Counted from the first letter of the stretch, positions 28,435 through 38,097 are shown. The stretch: DNA of 64,000 bases from a bacterium (GCA_905221545.1 CAJNDO010000006.1:1-64000); one strand, 5' to 3'. Notes: a model not told the origin generated them from the sequence alone. Numbers and translations: made by a program.

Positions 28435-28761
28435 ATGTATTTTCCAACATCCTCTGCCTTGATTGAATTTCTCATCTTGGCCGTACTAGAGCAGGATGAT
28501 TCTTATGGTTATGAGATTAGCCAGACCATTAAGCTGATCGCTAATATCAAAGAATCTACGCTCTATCCCATTCTCAAAAAATTGGAAGGCAATAGCTTTC
28601 TGACCACCTATTCTAGAGAGTTCCAAGGTCGCATGCGCAAATACTACTCCTTAACAGACCGTGGTGTAGAGCAGCTCGTGACTCTAAAAGATGAATGGAC
28701 ACTCTATACAGACACTATCAATGGCATCATAGAAGGGAGTATCCGCCATGACAAGAACTGA
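28435..28761 (+). CDS. PadR-family transcriptional regulator
   Basis: 108 aa winged-helix protein of the short PadR-s2 type: LIEFLILAVLEQDDSYGYEISQTI, then KESTLYPILKKLEGNSFLTTY and GRMRKYYSLTDRG. It overlaps the next gene (DUF1700) by 14 bases. Short PadR regulators coupled to DUF1700 and DUF4097 genes are a common Firmicutes envelope-response arrangement. AAAGGAGG precedes the ATG. Confidence 0.92.
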   Translation: MYFPTSSALIEFLILAVLEQDDSYGYEISQTIKLIANIKESTLYPILKKLEGNSFLTTYSREFQGRMRKYYSLTDRGVEQLVTLKDEWTLYTDTINGIIEGSIRHDKN

Positions 28762-29341
28762 ATACCTGACTCAGCTAGAACTCTATCTCAAAAAACTGCC
28801 TCAGGCTGACCAAATTGAAGCCATGGACTATTTCAGGGAACTCTTTGACGATGCTGGAGTCGAAGGAGAAGAAGAACTTATCGCTAGCTTGGGAACTCCC
28901 AAAGAAGCGGCCCACGAAGTTCTCTCCAATCTTCTCGATAAAAAAATCAATGAGGCACCCGCTCAAAAAAATAACCGACAAATTTTACACATCGCCTTGT
29001 TAGCCCTCCTTGCAGCACCCATCGGTATTCCTCTGGGAATCGCCATCCTCGTGGCCCTGTTCGGAATCCTTGTGGCAGCTTTGACTGTCATTCTGGCTTT
29101 CTTTGCGGTTTCCATACTTGGTATCATCGGCGGATTCCTATTCTTAGTTGAAAGTTTCACTGTCTTAGCCCAAGCTAAATCAGCCTTTATCTTGATTTTT
29201 GGTGCTGGTTTACTGGCCATCGGTGCTTCTTCGCTGGTTTTATTAGGTATTTCCTATGTAGCCCGCTTCTTCGGCCTACTCATTGTTCGCCTGGTGCAAT
29301 TTGTTCTTAAAAAAGGAAAGAGAGGTGACCAGCATGCGTAA
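28748..29341 (+). CDS. DUF1700 membrane protein
   Basis: 197 aa. The N-terminal half (TRTEYLTQLELYLKKLPQADQIEAMDYFRELFDDAG) is the DUF1700/HAAS signalling-type segment, with LGTPKEAAHEVL; then four hydrophobic segments (about 78-190). It overlaps padR upstream and the DUF4097 gene downstream. The HAAS domain is thought to work with PadR partners; the exact role is unknown. Confidence 0.85.
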   Translation: MTRTEYLTQLELYLKKLPQADQIEAMDYFRELFDDAGVEGEEELIASLGTPKEAAHEVLSNLLDKKINEAPAQKNNRQILHIALLALLAAPIGIPLGIAILVALFGILVAALTVILAFFAVSILGIIGGFLFLVESFTVLAQAKSAFILIFGAGLLAIGASSLVLLGISYVARFFGLLIVRLVQFVLKKGKRGDQHA

Positions 29342-30245
29342 ATTGACAAAAGGATTTCTCATTTTTGGTGTGGTGACTACCGTTATCGGCTTTATCCTGC
29401 TTTTTGTAGGTATCCAATCTGACGGAATTAAGAGCCTACTTGCCATGTCCAAGGAGCCTGTCTATGATAGTCGGATGGAAGAGTTGACCTTTGGCAAGGA
29501 AGTCGAAAACCTAGAGATTACTCTCCATCAACACGCACTGACCATCACAGACTCTTTCGATGATCAAATCCACATTTCTTACCATCCATCACTCTCTTCT
29601 CACCATGATCTTGTTACGAATCAAAATGATAAAACTCTAAACCTCACTGATAAGAAACTGTCTGAAACTCCATTTCTCTCTTCTGGAATTGGCGGGATTC
29701 TCCATATCGCAAGTAGCTACTCTCGTCGTTTTGAAGAAGTTATTCTCCAAGTTCCAAAAGGAAGAACTCTAAAAGGGATCAACGTGTTAGCCAATCGTGG
29801 ACAAACCACCATCATAAATGCTAGCCTTGAAAATGCAACTCTCAATACAAATGGTTATCTCCTCCGAATTGAAGGAAGTCGTATCAAAAACAGCAAATTC
29901 AAAACACCAAATATCATCAATATCTTTAGCACAGAACTGACAGATAGTCAGCTAGAGTCAACAAAAAATCACTTCTACGTTGACAATATTAAAGTATATG
30001 GTAAGGTAGAACTAACTTCTAAAAATGAACTCAGTATCACACTAACTCAAAAAGAAAGCCAAGAAATCAACTTAGACTTCTCAAGTCACTATGGTCCTAT
30101 TTATCAGTTATCAAGAGATGAGAGTCAACATCACCCAAACGAATTAAGCAACCCTTACAAAACTGAAAAAACCGATGTAAAAGGTCAACTCATAGCTAGG
30201 GCTGAAAATTATATTAGTCTTGAAACTACAGCCAACAGACCTTAA
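29334..30245 (+). CDS. DUF4097-like surface/membrane protein
   Basis: 303 aa from the ATG at 29334, after an AGAGAGGTG site. One N-terminal membrane segment (GFLIFGVVTTVIGFILLFVG) followed by an extracellular beta-rich domain with repeated NATLNTNGYLLRIEGS-type strands, as in the DUF4097 adhesin-like beta-helix family. Start overlaps DUF1700 by 8 bases. Third gene of the PadR operon. Confidence 0.82.
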   Translation: MRKLTKGFLIFGVVTTVIGFILLFVGIQSDGIKSLLAMSKEPVYDSRMEELTFGKEVENLEITLHQHALTITDSFDDQIHISYHPSLSSHHDLVTNQNDKTLNLTDKKLSETPFLSSGIGGILHIASSYSRRFEEVILQVPKGRTLKGINVLANRGQTTIINASLENATLNTNGYLLRIEGSRIKNSKFKTPNIINIFSTELTDSQLESTKNHFYVDNIKVYGKVELTSKNELSITLTQKESQEINLDFSSHYGPIYQLSRDESQHHPNELSNPYKTEKTDVKGQLIARAENYISLETTANRP

Positions 30246-30302
30246 CAAATCTACTTATATCTACCAAAATGATGTATATACAACTAAAAAGGAGGTTCTA
30301 CC

Positions 30303-31367
30303 ATGAAACAAGAATGGTTTGAAAGTAATGATTTTGTAAAAACAACAAGCAAGAACAAGCCTGATGAACAAGCCCAAGATGTTGCAGACAAGGCTGAAGA
30401 AACGATAGCCGATCTCGATACACCAATTGAAAAAAATACTCAGTTAGAGGAGGAAGTCTCTCAAGCTGCAGTCGAACTGGAAAACCAGCAAGAAGAGAAA
30501 ATTGAAGCTCCTGAAGACAGTGAAGCGAAAACAGCAATAGAAGAAAAGAAAGCATCCGATTCTACTGAAGAAGAGCAAGATCTTTCTAAAGAAACAGAAA
30601 GAGTCACTATAGTTGAAGAGACCCAAGAAGCACTTCCTCAGCAAAAAACAACTACGAAAGAGCCCCTTCTTCTCAGTAAATCCTTAGAAAGTCCTTATAT
30701 TCCCGACCAAGCTCCAAAATCGACGGATAAATGGAAAGAGCAAGTGCTTGATTTTTGGTCTTGGCTACTGGAAGCTCTTAAATCTCCTACAAGCAAGCTT
30801 GAAACAAGTAGCACACACAGTTACACAGCCTTTCTCTTACTCATTCTGTTTTCTGCATCTTCCTTTTTCTTTAGTATCTACCACATCAAACATGCTTACT
30901 ATGGACATATAGCAACTATGCATAATCACTTCCCTGAACAATTTGCTTCATTAAATCTCTTTTCGATTATCTCTATCCTAGTAGCAACAACACTCTTCTT
31001 CTTTTCATTCCTCTTGGGTAGTTTCGTCGTGAGACGATTTATCTACCAAGAAAAGGACTGGACGCTAGAAAAGGTTCTCCAACAATATAGTCAACTCTTG
31101 GCAATTCCAATCTTCCTCACTGCCATTGCTAGTTTCTTTGCCTTCTTTGATAGCCTACGATTTACAGCCCTCTTGTGTGTGATTAGCATTGGAATCATTC
31201 TGCTTGCTAGTCTCCATATCATTACAAGACCAAGTCAAACAAGTGAAGCCGACTCCTTTTATCAGTTATTCTTGTCTGTCCTTGTGAACGGAGTTATTAT
31301 CCTCCTCTTCTTTGTAGCTGAAGTGGCACTGATTGGAGATTATCTTCGTATCTTGGCCTTTCTTTAA
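30303..31367 (+). CDS. Membrane protein with acidic N-terminus (DUF6574-like)
   Basis: 354 aa. Residues 1-150 are a hydrophilic Glu/Lys/Thr-rich stretch with no clear fold; residues 160-350 hold five to six membrane segments (YTAFLLLILFSASSFFF, FFSFLLGSFVVRRFIYQ, SVLVNGVIILLFFVAEVALI). This C-terminal region is homologous by eye to that of the TM2-domain protein at 31493. A perfect AAGGAGG site precedes the ATG. Function unknown; probably the last gene of the PadR operon. Confidence 0.75.
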   Translation: MKQEWFESNDFVKTTSKNKPDEQAQDVADKAEETIADLDTPIEKNTQLEEEVSQAAVELENQQEEKIEAPEDSEAKTAIEEKKASDSTEEEQDLSKETERVTIVEETQEALPQQKTTTKEPLLLSKSLESPYIPDQAPKSTDKWKEQVLDFWSWLLEALKSPTSKLETSSTHSYTAFLLLILFSASSFFFSIYHIKHAYYGHIATMHNHFPEQFASLNLFSIISILVATTLFFFSFLLGSFVVRRFIYQEKDWTLEKVLQQYSQLLAIPIFLTAIASFFAFFDSLRFTALLCVISIGIILLASLHIITRPSQTSEADSFYQLFLSVLVNGVIILLFFVAEVALIGDYLRILAFL

Positions 31368-31372
31368 ACTTT

Positions 31373-31400
31373 AATCCTGTCTTTCATGGCAGGATTTTTT
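31373..31400 (+). terminator. Terminator of the PadR operon
   Basis: AATCCTG (31373-31379) and CAGGATT (31390-31396) followed by TTTT. Confidence 0.85.
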
Positions 31401-31432
31401 ATGCACTTTTAAAGTAAAAATTTAAATATCAA

Positions 31433-31461
31433 TTGACAAAAACTGGATAAATTGGTAAGAT
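31433..31461 (+). promoter_or_regulatory. Promoter of the 434-aa TM2 protein gene
   Basis: TTGACA (31433-31438), 17-base spacer, TAAGAT (31456-31461); the ATG follows 32 bases later behind AAGGAG. Confidence 0.75.
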
Positions 31462-31492
31462 AACAGAAAAAGTTTATATCTAAAAGGAGATT

Positions 31493-32797
31493 ATGATGTC
31501 CAATTTTACAGACTCTTTCTTGTCAGCTAATACAGCTAGCTTACCTGCTGAACAATTGCCTTCATTGCGCCAACGTTTGGAATTACTAAATGATTCACAG
31601 GCTAACCAAGTAATTGCTACTGCCAATATTAAAAATCCTACAACAGCTTTGATTCTATCCATTTTCTTAGGAACACTTGGAGTCGATCGTTTCTATCTTG
31701 GTCAAGTTGGCCTAGGTATCGCAAAACTTTTATTCGCTTGGATGACCTTTGGTACATGGACACTTATAGATTGGTTTTTAATTATGAATGCCACGAAGAA
31801 GGCTAATTTCCAAGCTCTTAATACCGCACTAGCAACCATGAGCGTACCTGCTCAACAACCAGAGCCAACACAGATAACACCTAATCAAACTGAACAGATT
31901 ACTCAAGGATCACCAAAGTCAGAACCATCACTTATTAAGGAAGAAAATACAACTGAAATTGTTAAACCCGAAGCAAAACTTAGCAATGATGAAGGAACTT
32001 CTGAGATTCCTCAATCTGATGTAATACCCAATAGCGAGGAAGTCGCTCCTAAAACCACACCTAACACAGATAACGTAGGAAAAGATACTACATTTATAGC
32101 TCCTATCGCTCCCACTCAACCAAGTGATTTCCAAAAAACTGTGACAAACTATTGGAATTGGTTACTAAATGCTTGGAAAAATCCAACAGGTGAAGGAACA
32201 GTAGAAGCAAACAATGCTTTTCTAACATTCGGTATCCTAATACTTTTCAATACCTTAACTATCTTCTTTGCGGCATTCCATGCAGGACGCACTCTTACAT
32301 CTGGTATTAACAGTTTCTCTTCTCAATTCCAATCAACTTCTAACCCCTTCTCAGGAAATGCGTTCCAAATATCTAATCCTGTCGGAATCACCACTCTTTT
32401 CCCAATCCTAATTTCAGTCGCTCTATATCTATTTTCAATTATTCTAGGTGGATTCGTAGTCAAACGTCTAATTTACCAAAATACAAACTTTACTTTTATT
32501 AAAGCATTTGATTACTACGCTAAACTATTCTCTATCAATACCGTTTTAACTGTTCTTTCGGCACTATTAGCTATTTTAAATATCATATCGCTTTCTGCAC
32601 TTCTATTCATTATTAGTATCTTACTATTTACCGCTGGACTCATCTTTGCTATCTCTCAAACTGAAGATGATTCCTCTATTAATCCATTCCATAAATATCT
32701 ATTTGCCCTTGTTGTAAATGGTTTGATTATGGGAATTTTCTTCTATGCAGAAATGTCTCTAATTGCAGAACATATCTCAAAATTATTCCGATTCTAA
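31493..32797 (+). CDS. TM2-domain membrane protein fused to a DUF6574-like region
   Basis: 434 aa. Residues 1-45 are a helical N-terminal segment, 50-100 the TM2 domain (TTALILSIFLGTLGVDRFYLG, FGTWTLIDWFLIM), 105-215 a polar linker rich in Pro/Thr/Glu, and 215-434 a multi-helix membrane region like that of the 354-aa neighbour. The first 115 residues are almost the same as the separate 125-aa TM2 protein encoded on the other strand at 35346-35723. Function unknown. Two ATG codons lie in tandem (31493, 31496). Confidence 0.78.
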   Translation: MMSNFTDSFLSANTASLPAEQLPSLRQRLELLNDSQANQVIATANIKNPTTALILSIFLGTLGVDRFYLGQVGLGIAKLLFAWMTFGTWTLIDWFLIMNATKKANFQALNTALATMSVPAQQPEPTQITPNQTEQITQGSPKSEPSLIKEENTTEIVKPEAKLSNDEGTSEIPQSDVIPNSEEVAPKTTPNTDNVGKDTTFIAPIAPTQPSDFQKTVTNYWNWLLNAWKNPTGEGTVEANNAFLTFGILILFNTLTIFFAAFHAGRTLTSGINSFSSQFQSTSNPFSGNAFQISNPVGITTLFPILISVALYLFSIILGGFVVKRLIYQNTNFTFIKAFDYYAKLFSINTVLTVLSALLAILNIISLSALLFIISILLFTAGLIFAISQTEDDSSINPFHKYLFALVVNGLIMGIFFYAEMSLIAEHISKLFRF

Positions 32798-32823
32798 TCT
32801 GAATATTATCATAAGCTATTATA

Positions 32824-32863
32824 AAATGCTCTTTGTCACATATATAAGTAACAAAGAGCATTT
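32824..32863. terminator. Bidirectional terminator between converging genes
   Basis: AAATGCTCTTTGT (32824-32836) and ACAAAGAGCATTT (32851-32863) with T-runs on either side. Confidence 0.88.
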
Positions 32864-32866
32864 TTC

Positions 32867-34057
32867 TTATTTTCTTCTTATTTTTTTCACAGCTTTAAAC
32901 ATACCTGTTATTTTCTTGTATGTATTTTTAGCAATATGTTCTACACCACCTTCAACCTTTTTTATAGGTTCAGGTAGATAACTTTTAAATGCATCAAATT
33001 GGGCATTAAATAATTTAAACAATACCTTAGTAGCCATAGCTCTTTGCTCTGCAGTAATTCGTGTCATATTATTTATAATACGAATTATTTTTTTGGGTGT
33101 TTCCACAGTAATATCAGCAAATTTATTAATCCCTGATTCTAAAAACACATCAAACAGAACATCTGAGAATTCCTGCTTCTCTTTATTACTTAAATTGTCC
33201 AGCCAATTCCCGATTACTTTATCAGTATGCAGACTAATATAGGACTGATTCTCTGCTAATATGAAATCTAGTTGTCCTATCTCCCATGTAAAAGTATCAT
33301 GTTGTAACAATAACACAGCATTACTCTTCACGACTTTAGCATTTACTGGTGCTTCTAACAAAACACTCACAATCGAATCTTGAGGAATATACGAAATAAT
33401 CTTGTTCTTAATGTTTAAAAATTCTACAGATTCTCTAAGGCTTTCGTGTATTCCCGGAGAGTCAAATGCATAAATACCACTTATCATTTCTTGTAAATCA
33501 GTCGATACTTTTGAAGAAGCATAAATAGCTAAATTCCCTCCTTTAGAATGCCCCGAAACAATGTATTCTCCAGGATTTTCATTTATTTGCTTCTCTAAAT
33601 ATTTATAGGCTGCTTGTTGAGCTGGAACTTCATGCATAAATGTCATATGAAAGTCTTCTTTCCAACCGATCAAATTTTCATCTGTTCCCCTAAAAACAAC
33701 CAAATACTTGCCTTCTTCCAATTGATAAGTTATAGCTGAAAATTGACGTTCAATACTTGAATCAATTTTATTTACAAAATCAAAAGCTTCAATATCTTTA
33801 TAACGGACACTGTGGCCTAGAATCCCCAATAAATCAATCCTAGGTGTTGTAATAACTGATAAAAATTCACCTTTATCTCCATTAATATCAAAATAATTTT
33901 CTGATAAACTTTTTAAGGATATTCTAGTTTGACTTATAATTTTATCAAATGGTAGATATGCAACTTCCGTCAAAGCTAGTATATCAATATCATTCATGAT
34001 AACTTGATCAAATGCATAAGACTTGACACCTACTGCATAATCAATTATATTACTCAT
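32867..34057 (-). CDS. Alpha/beta-hydrolase-like protein (DUF2974/Mbeg1-like)
   Basis: 396 aa. The nucleophile elbow is YIVSGHSKGGNLAIYAS near residue 168, with ASP-type segment FDSPGIHESL and VSVLLEAP later, matching Mbeg1-like lipase-fold proteins. No signal peptide is seen, so it is probably cytosolic. Substrate unknown. AT-rich, next to a second hydrolase-like gene on the same strand (37-base gap). Confidence 0.78.
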   Translation of the reverse strand: MSNIIDYAVGVKSYAFDQVIMNDIDILALTEVAYLPFDKIISQTRISLKSLSENYFDINGDKGEFLSVITTPRIDLLGILGHSVRYKDIEAFDFVNKIDSSIERQFSAITYQLEEGKYLVVFRGTDENLIGWKEDFHMTFMHEVPAQQAAYKYLEKQINENPGEYIVSGHSKGGNLAIYASSKVSTDLQEMISGIYAFDSPGIHESLRESVEFLNIKNKIISYIPQDSIVSVLLEAPVNAKVVKSNAVLLLQHDTFTWEIGQLDFILAENQSYISLHTDKVIGNWLDNLSNKEKQEFSDVLFDVFLESGINKFADITVETPKKIIRIINNMTRITAEQRAMATKVLFKLFNAQFDAFKSYLPEPIKKVEGGVEHIAKNTYKKITGMFKAVKKIRRK

Positions 34058-34094
34058 AAAAAATCACCTAATCCAATATTCTACCCGACCCCCA

Positions 34095-35246
34095 TCAGCT
34101 ATTAGAAATCGAGCGAAAAATAATACTTAAAATAAATAAAACAAACCAAAGCGGTAACAATAATATAGATAATAAATTTAAACCAAACATTGGATATTTC
34201 CAATTTGTTTTTACTATCAAAGTTGGAATAAAAAATAAAATCGATATTAAAATGCTACCAAAGAAAACGATTATACCCCGTAACATTTCATTTATAGATA
34301 TTAAATTTAATGCCTCCGAAGTGAAAAGAAGGGGATATAATAAAACTACAGATAGCGATAATAATATACAGGAAATTCCAATAAAGATATTCAAAAAAAA
34401 TGAATGCTTTGCTGGGTCATTCAGTGTACGATACAAGTTCCAAACCCTTGACTTATCTTCCTTTGTTCGAATAAGTCCTTTATCTGTATAGGTATAATAG
34501 TTTGGTATATGTGCCCAGTATAATCTTTCAATCAATGTAGCTATAAAATTGGACCTAGATTGGAAAGGTTGCAACAAAACATTTTTCTGAACACCTAATT
34601 GCTTATTAAATATTGGAACAAATCGAAAGAAATCATGATTAGAGTAATAGTTAACCATATTCTCATCTTTTATTAAAAATAAGTTGTTTTTTAAAATATT
34701 TTGACTCTGCCTGTTAAACGTCCACCAAGGAGAGAGAGCTGAAAATGAAATACATTTATCCAAGCCTTCTTCTAGAACATACAATCTCTGAGCAAGGAGA
34801 CCCCCTAATGAAACTCCTGAAACTATAAATCGTTTTTGAGGATAATCTCTTTTTAGAGAAATATAAAAATCTTTTAGACTATCATATTGATATAAATGTA
34901 CCAACCCCATACTTCCTAGAGTAGATGTATAAATCCAATCTTGAAAAACTGTTTTAAAACTGTCTTCTTCATTTACCTGAGGGATAAACCTCTCGCTGGC
35001 TCCTGTTTTCTTAAAAAACTTTTTACCAATTCCTACATCTGCTCCACGAATAACAATATAAACTTCCTCAGTATTTTCCATTTCATAGGCTACAGCCTGA
35101 AGACCATTTATCCATGAATTGATTTCATCTATAGAAGCAATTTTTTTGATTGTCTTATTATTAAACGTGATACTTTTCCGTTGAATCTTCTCCGCATCAA
35201 ATACAATACCTGTCAAGTACACTAAAAGTTTTGTTTCATCAATCAT
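34095..35246 (-). CDS. Membrane-anchored lipase/hydrolase-like protein
   Basis: 383 aa. Residues 1-280 look like an alpha/beta-hydrolase with the elbow FIVSGVSLGGLLAQRLY near residue 142; residues 285-380 carry three to four membrane segments (FIGISCILLSLSVVLLYPLLF, GIIVFFGSILISILFFIPTLIV-like, LLSILLLPLWFVLFILSIIF). The family is not recognised beyond the fold. Its partner gene follows on the same strand; both are distinctly AT-rich, suggesting acquisition as a pair. Confidence 0.68.
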   Translation of the reverse strand: MIDETKLLVYLTGIVFDAEKIQRKSITFNNKTIKKIASIDEINSWINGLQAVAYEMENTEEVYIVIRGADVGIGKKFFKKTGASERFIPQVNEEDSFKTVFQDWIYTSTLGSMGLVHLYQYDSLKDFYISLKRDYPQKRFIVSGVSLGGLLAQRLYVLEEGLDKCISFSALSPWWTFNRQSQNILKNNLFLIKDENMVNYYSNHDFFRFVPIFNKQLGVQKNVLLQPFQSRSNFIATLIERLYWAHIPNYYTYTDKGLIRTKEDKSRVWNLYRTLNDPAKHSFFLNIFIGISCILLSLSVVLLYPLLFTSEALNLISINEMLRGIIVFFGSILISILFFIPTLIVKTNWKYPMFGLNLLSILLLPLWFVLFILSIIFRSISNS

Positions 35247-35277
35247 ATATAGTTAGTATTCTGAGAGTCAAAAGAAA

Positions 35278-35324
35278 AAGATTTGTAGTGTCAATAACTC
35301 TGATCTCATTACACTACAAATCTT
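35278..35324 (-). terminator. Terminator of the small TM2 gene
   Basis: AAGATTTGTAGTGT and ACACTACAAATCTT are perfect 14-base arms (35278-35291, 35311-35324). On the minus strand TTTTCTTTT follows. Confidence 0.88.
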
Positions 35325-35345
35325 CATGTTTTAATCTACTAGTCC

Positions 35346-35723
35346 TTACTCTACTTTTTGAGTAGTTGAAGTTACAGTCATTGTTGCAAGAGCAGTATTA
35401 ATAGCTTCAAAGTTTGCTTTTTTCGTAGCATTCATAATTAAGAACCAATCAATAACTGTCCAAAGACCAAAAGTAATCCAAGCGAATAGAAGTTTTGCGA
35501 TTCCTAATCCAACATGACCAATATAAAAACGATCAATTCCCAATGTTCCAAGGAATAATGAAAGAATCAGAGCTGTTGTAGGATTTTTAATATTAGACGC
35601 TGCGATTACTTGGTTTGCCTGTGAATCATTTAATAATTCTAGGCGTTGACGCAAAGACGGCAATTGTTCAGCTGGCAAATTTGCTGTATTTGCAGATAAG
35701 AAAGAATCTGTAAAGTTTGACAT
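35346..35723 (-). CDS. TM2-domain protein, 125 aa
   Basis: Nearly identical in protein sequence over about 115 residues to the N-terminus of the 434-aa protein at 31493: MSNFTDSFLSANTA, LPSLRQRLELLNDSQANQV, ALILSLFLGTLGIDRFYIG, LWTVIDWFLIMNATKKANF. The DNA differs more than the protein, mostly at third positions, so the copies are old and conserved. GGGAG precedes the ATG. Confidence 0.82.
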   Translation of the reverse strand: MSNFTDSFLSANTANLPAEQLPSLRQRLELLNDSQANQVIAASNIKNPTTALILSLFLGTLGIDRFYIGHVGLGIAKLLFAWITFGLWTVIDWFLIMNATKKANFEAINTALATMTVTSTTQKVE

Positions 35724-35754
35724 AATAAACTCCCTTTAAAATGTATTTTCTTAC

Positions 35755-35783
35755 ATTGTATTTTATTTATGTTATTTTGTCAA
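35755..35783 (-). promoter_or_regulatory. Promoter of the 125-aa TM2 gene
   Basis: Minus strand TTGACA (35783-35778), 17 bases, TACAAT (35760-35755), about 32 bases upstream of the ATG. Geometry matches the promoter of the paralogue at 31433. Confidence 0.82.
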
Positions 35784-35813
35784 GCAATATTATAGAAAAC
35801 AACATGAAAATAG

Positions 35814-36680
35814 TTAATTTTGTGCTAATTGTGCTAATGCTTTAAAATCTTTTTCTAAGATGGGTTGCACTTCTAATTGATTGGCATCTAGTTGGTGGTA
35901 AAATTCTGACGGTAGTACCTCAAGGAATGTTGCATAGTCCAAGCGGGCAATGGCTTCATAGTCTTCTGGTTTAGAGCCATCTCCTGTGATTTGAACCAAG
36001 TCAATTTCCCACTGGACTTCCTTATCCAGCAATTGCTCAATATAGGCTGCAGGAACAAATGGTTCTCTCGGTAACACTGTCTTGACACCTTGAGCTAGAT
36101 GGTAAACGCCATGCACTTGCCCTTCTCCATCCTGATAGAAGGAAACTCTTGCAAAGTAGGCATCTGTCTCTTGAACCGCACGTACACGCGCTTCAAACTG
36201 AGCCAAGCCATCTGCCCCTAAAAAGCTTTTCAAATCCTCATGACTAAAGAAAACAGGATTAAAAATTCCTTGGCAAATCGTAAAACAAGCTGCACTATCA
36301 GCCAGATAGGCTTGAATACCTGCTTGGAAATAAGCTTCAAAGTCAAAACCATCGAGCCCCTCAATCTCAGTTCCTGTATAAGCAAGCAAAGCATCTAAAA
36401 ATGACTTGATGATCTCCCAGTCTGTCTGCGTTAGTAGGTCAGGAAGATCGACACGGTAAGCCTTTTGACCATCAGCATAACTGACCTTAAAAAGAAATTG
36501 TGATTGCCCCACTATCGCACACTCGATATACTCGAGACGGTTAAGAGGCTGACGGAGATAGACTGCATCATAGCTATGTGACTCCAAACCATCTACCAAA
36601 GCCAAGATGGACTTGGCAGTCAAAATTTCCTGTTCTCCTAAAATGCTCTGTTTATTTGGAATAAAAAATGTTTTCGCCAT
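35814..36680 (-). CDS. Conserved streptococcal protein (DUF4299-like)
   Basis: 288 aa, soluble, acidic, no signal peptide or membrane segment. The opening MAKTFFIPNKQSILGEQEILTA is one I associate with the DUF4299 family of streptococci; no catalytic motif is seen. The GGAG site ahead of the ATG is good. Upstream on the same strand is trhO with a terminator between, so it is probably its own unit. Confidence 0.72.
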   Translation of the reverse strand: MAKTFFIPNKQSILGEQEILTAKSILALVDGLESHSYDAVYLRQPLNRLEYIECAIVGQSQFLFKVSYADGQKAYRVDLPDLLTQTDWEIIKSFLDALLAYTGTEIEGLDGFDFEAYFQAGIQAYLADSAACFTICQGIFNPVFFSHEDLKSFLGADGLAQFEARVRAVQETDAYFARVSFYQDGEGQVHGVYHLAQGVKTVLPREPFVPAAYIEQLLDKEVQWEIDLVQITGDGSKPEDYEAIARLDYATFLEVLPSEFYHQLDANQLEVQPILEKDFKALAQLAQN

Positions 36681-36775
36681 AACTGAACTCCTTTTGAAAT
36701 CGTTTACATATAGTATACCTTATTTTTCTGAAAGATACAGAAACAAACTTTAGATTTTTGAGTAAAAAGCATAGA

Positions 36776-36800
36776 AAAACAGCCCCTAAGGACTGTTTGA
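36776..36800 (-). terminator. Terminator of trhO
   Basis: Minus strand AAACAG-TCC-tta-GGGG-CTGTTTTTC: arms 36777-36782 and 36793-36798, with T residues after. Confidence 0.75.
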
Positions 36801-36802
36801 TC

Positions 36803-37789
36803 TTATACTGTAGCTGCTTGATCCAAGCTTTCACCGATAGCGGCTAGGCGCTCGATAACTTCAGCTTGTGTCAATTCATTTTCTGAAACATAGCGGTTAC
36901 GTGGGTGAACACGGCACTCGTGCGAGCAGCCACGAAGGTACTTGTCTTCATTTTCTTCTGATGTCAAGATACGACGGTTACAGAATGGATTTCCACAGTT
37001 AACATAACGTTCACATGGTGTTCCATCAAACCAGTCTTTCCCTACGATGGTTGGGTTGACATGGTTGACATCAACGGCAATACGCTCGTCAAAGACGTAC
37101 ATTTTTCCATCCCAAAGCTCACCTTGGACTTCTGGGTCTTTACCGTAAGTTGCGATTCCTCCGTGCAATTGACCTACATCTTTGTAGCCTTCACGGACCA
37201 TCCAGCCTGAGAATTTCTCACAGCGAACCCCACCTGTACAGTAAACCACGACACGTTTGTCCATGAATTTTTCCTTGTTGTCACGGACCCATTGTGGCAA
37301 CTCACGGAAGTTGCGAATGTCTGGGCGGATAGCTCCACGGAAATGTCCTAGGTCGTACTCGTAATCGTTACGTGTGTCAAGGACAACTGTATCTTCGTCA
37401 AGAAGGGCTTCTTTGAACTCTTTTGGAGACAAGTAAGCACCTGTTGTTTCAAGTGGGTTGATGTCGTTGTCGAAGTCATTGTCTTCCAAACCAAGGTGGA
37501 CAATTTCTTTCTTGTAGCGAACAAACATCTTCTTGAAGGCTTGTTCATTTTCTTCATCAATCTTGAACCAGAGGTCTTCCATGCCTGGGAGGCTGTGAAC
37601 GTAGTCCATGTATTTTTGAGTTGTTTCGTAGTCACCTGAAACGGTTCCGTTAATTCCTTCGTCAGCGACTAGGATACGGCCCTTAAGGCCGATTGATTTA
37701 CAGAAAGCCAAGTGGTCTGCAGCAAATTGCTCTGCATTTTCAATTGGAGTATAAAGGTAGTAAAGTAAGACACGAATATCTTTTGCCAT
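36803..37789 (-). CDS. trhO: tRNA uridine(34) hydroxylase TrhO (rhodanese family)
   Basis: 328 aa from the ATG at 37789 ([17 protein letters not shown]), the usual N-terminus. The rhodanese active-site loop [15 protein letters not shown] is present, and a Cys-rich C-terminal segment ([28 protein letters not shown]) completes the UPF0176/YceA family layout. TrhO hydroxylates U34 of certain tRNAs using O2. Function is by family; activity in streptococci is inferred. Confidence 0.92.
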   Translation of the reverse strand: MAKDIRVLLYYLYTPIENAEQFAADHLAFCKSIGLKGRILVADEGINGTVSGDYETTQKYMDYVHSLPGMEDLWFKIDEENEQAFKKMFVRYKKEIVHLGLEDNDFDNDINPLETTGAYLSPKEFKEALLDEDTVVLDTRNDYEYDLGHFRGAIRPDIRNFRELPQWVRDNKEKFMDKRVVVYCTGGVRCEKFSGWMVREGYKDVGQLHGGIATYGKDPEVQGELWDGKMYVFDERIAVDVNHVNPTIVGKDWFDGTPCERYVNCGNPFCNRRILTSEENEDKYLRGCSHECRVHPRNRYVSENELTQAEVIERLAAIGESLDQAATV

Positions 37790-37906
37790 AAGATTTGTTC
37801 TCTTTTCTATTCTTAAATTTTCAGAATTTTTCATCTAACTATACTAGTATACCTGCTTGAGAAAACGAATGCAATTTATTTGACTGGAAATTGGAGAGGG
37901 CTCTTA

Positions 37907-38014
37907 AGATTTCCTGAATGGTTAAATAGGGGAAAAGAGGAAACATGAATATCTATGCCCTCATTCCAAAAAATCACTGCCTCCCCCAGATAAGCCTGAG
38001 GAAAACAGTGATTC
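37907..38014 (-). repeat. Terminator-bearing direct repeat, copy 1
   Basis: About 108 bp that recurs at 39766-39871: shared AGATTTCCTGAATGGTTAAA, ATAGGG, and the hairpin AATCACTG (37972-37979) / CAGTGATT (38006-38013) with CCTCCCCCAGATAAGCCTGA inside. On the minus strand the hairpin is followed by TTTT, so it terminates the DUF4767-like lipoprotein gene. Apart from this repeat the 37790-38097 gap holds nothing recognised. Confidence 0.82.
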
Positions 38015-38097
38015 TTGTTCTATACAATACGCATCCTATATATGATATATAGAATCAAAATAATTTTCTACATTCCTTATCAAAATCTATCCTAGTT

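Noticed and set aside
30298-30644. Minus-strand Leu/Phe-rich frames opposite the 354-aa protein N-terminus
   Set aside because: They mirror the Glu/Lys-rich coding strand and have no start signals.
37972-38013. Possible CRISPR-like or IS end because of the repeated hairpin
   Set aside because: Only two copies, 1.8 kb apart, each with a T-run at the right place; they act as terminators and no transposase lies between.
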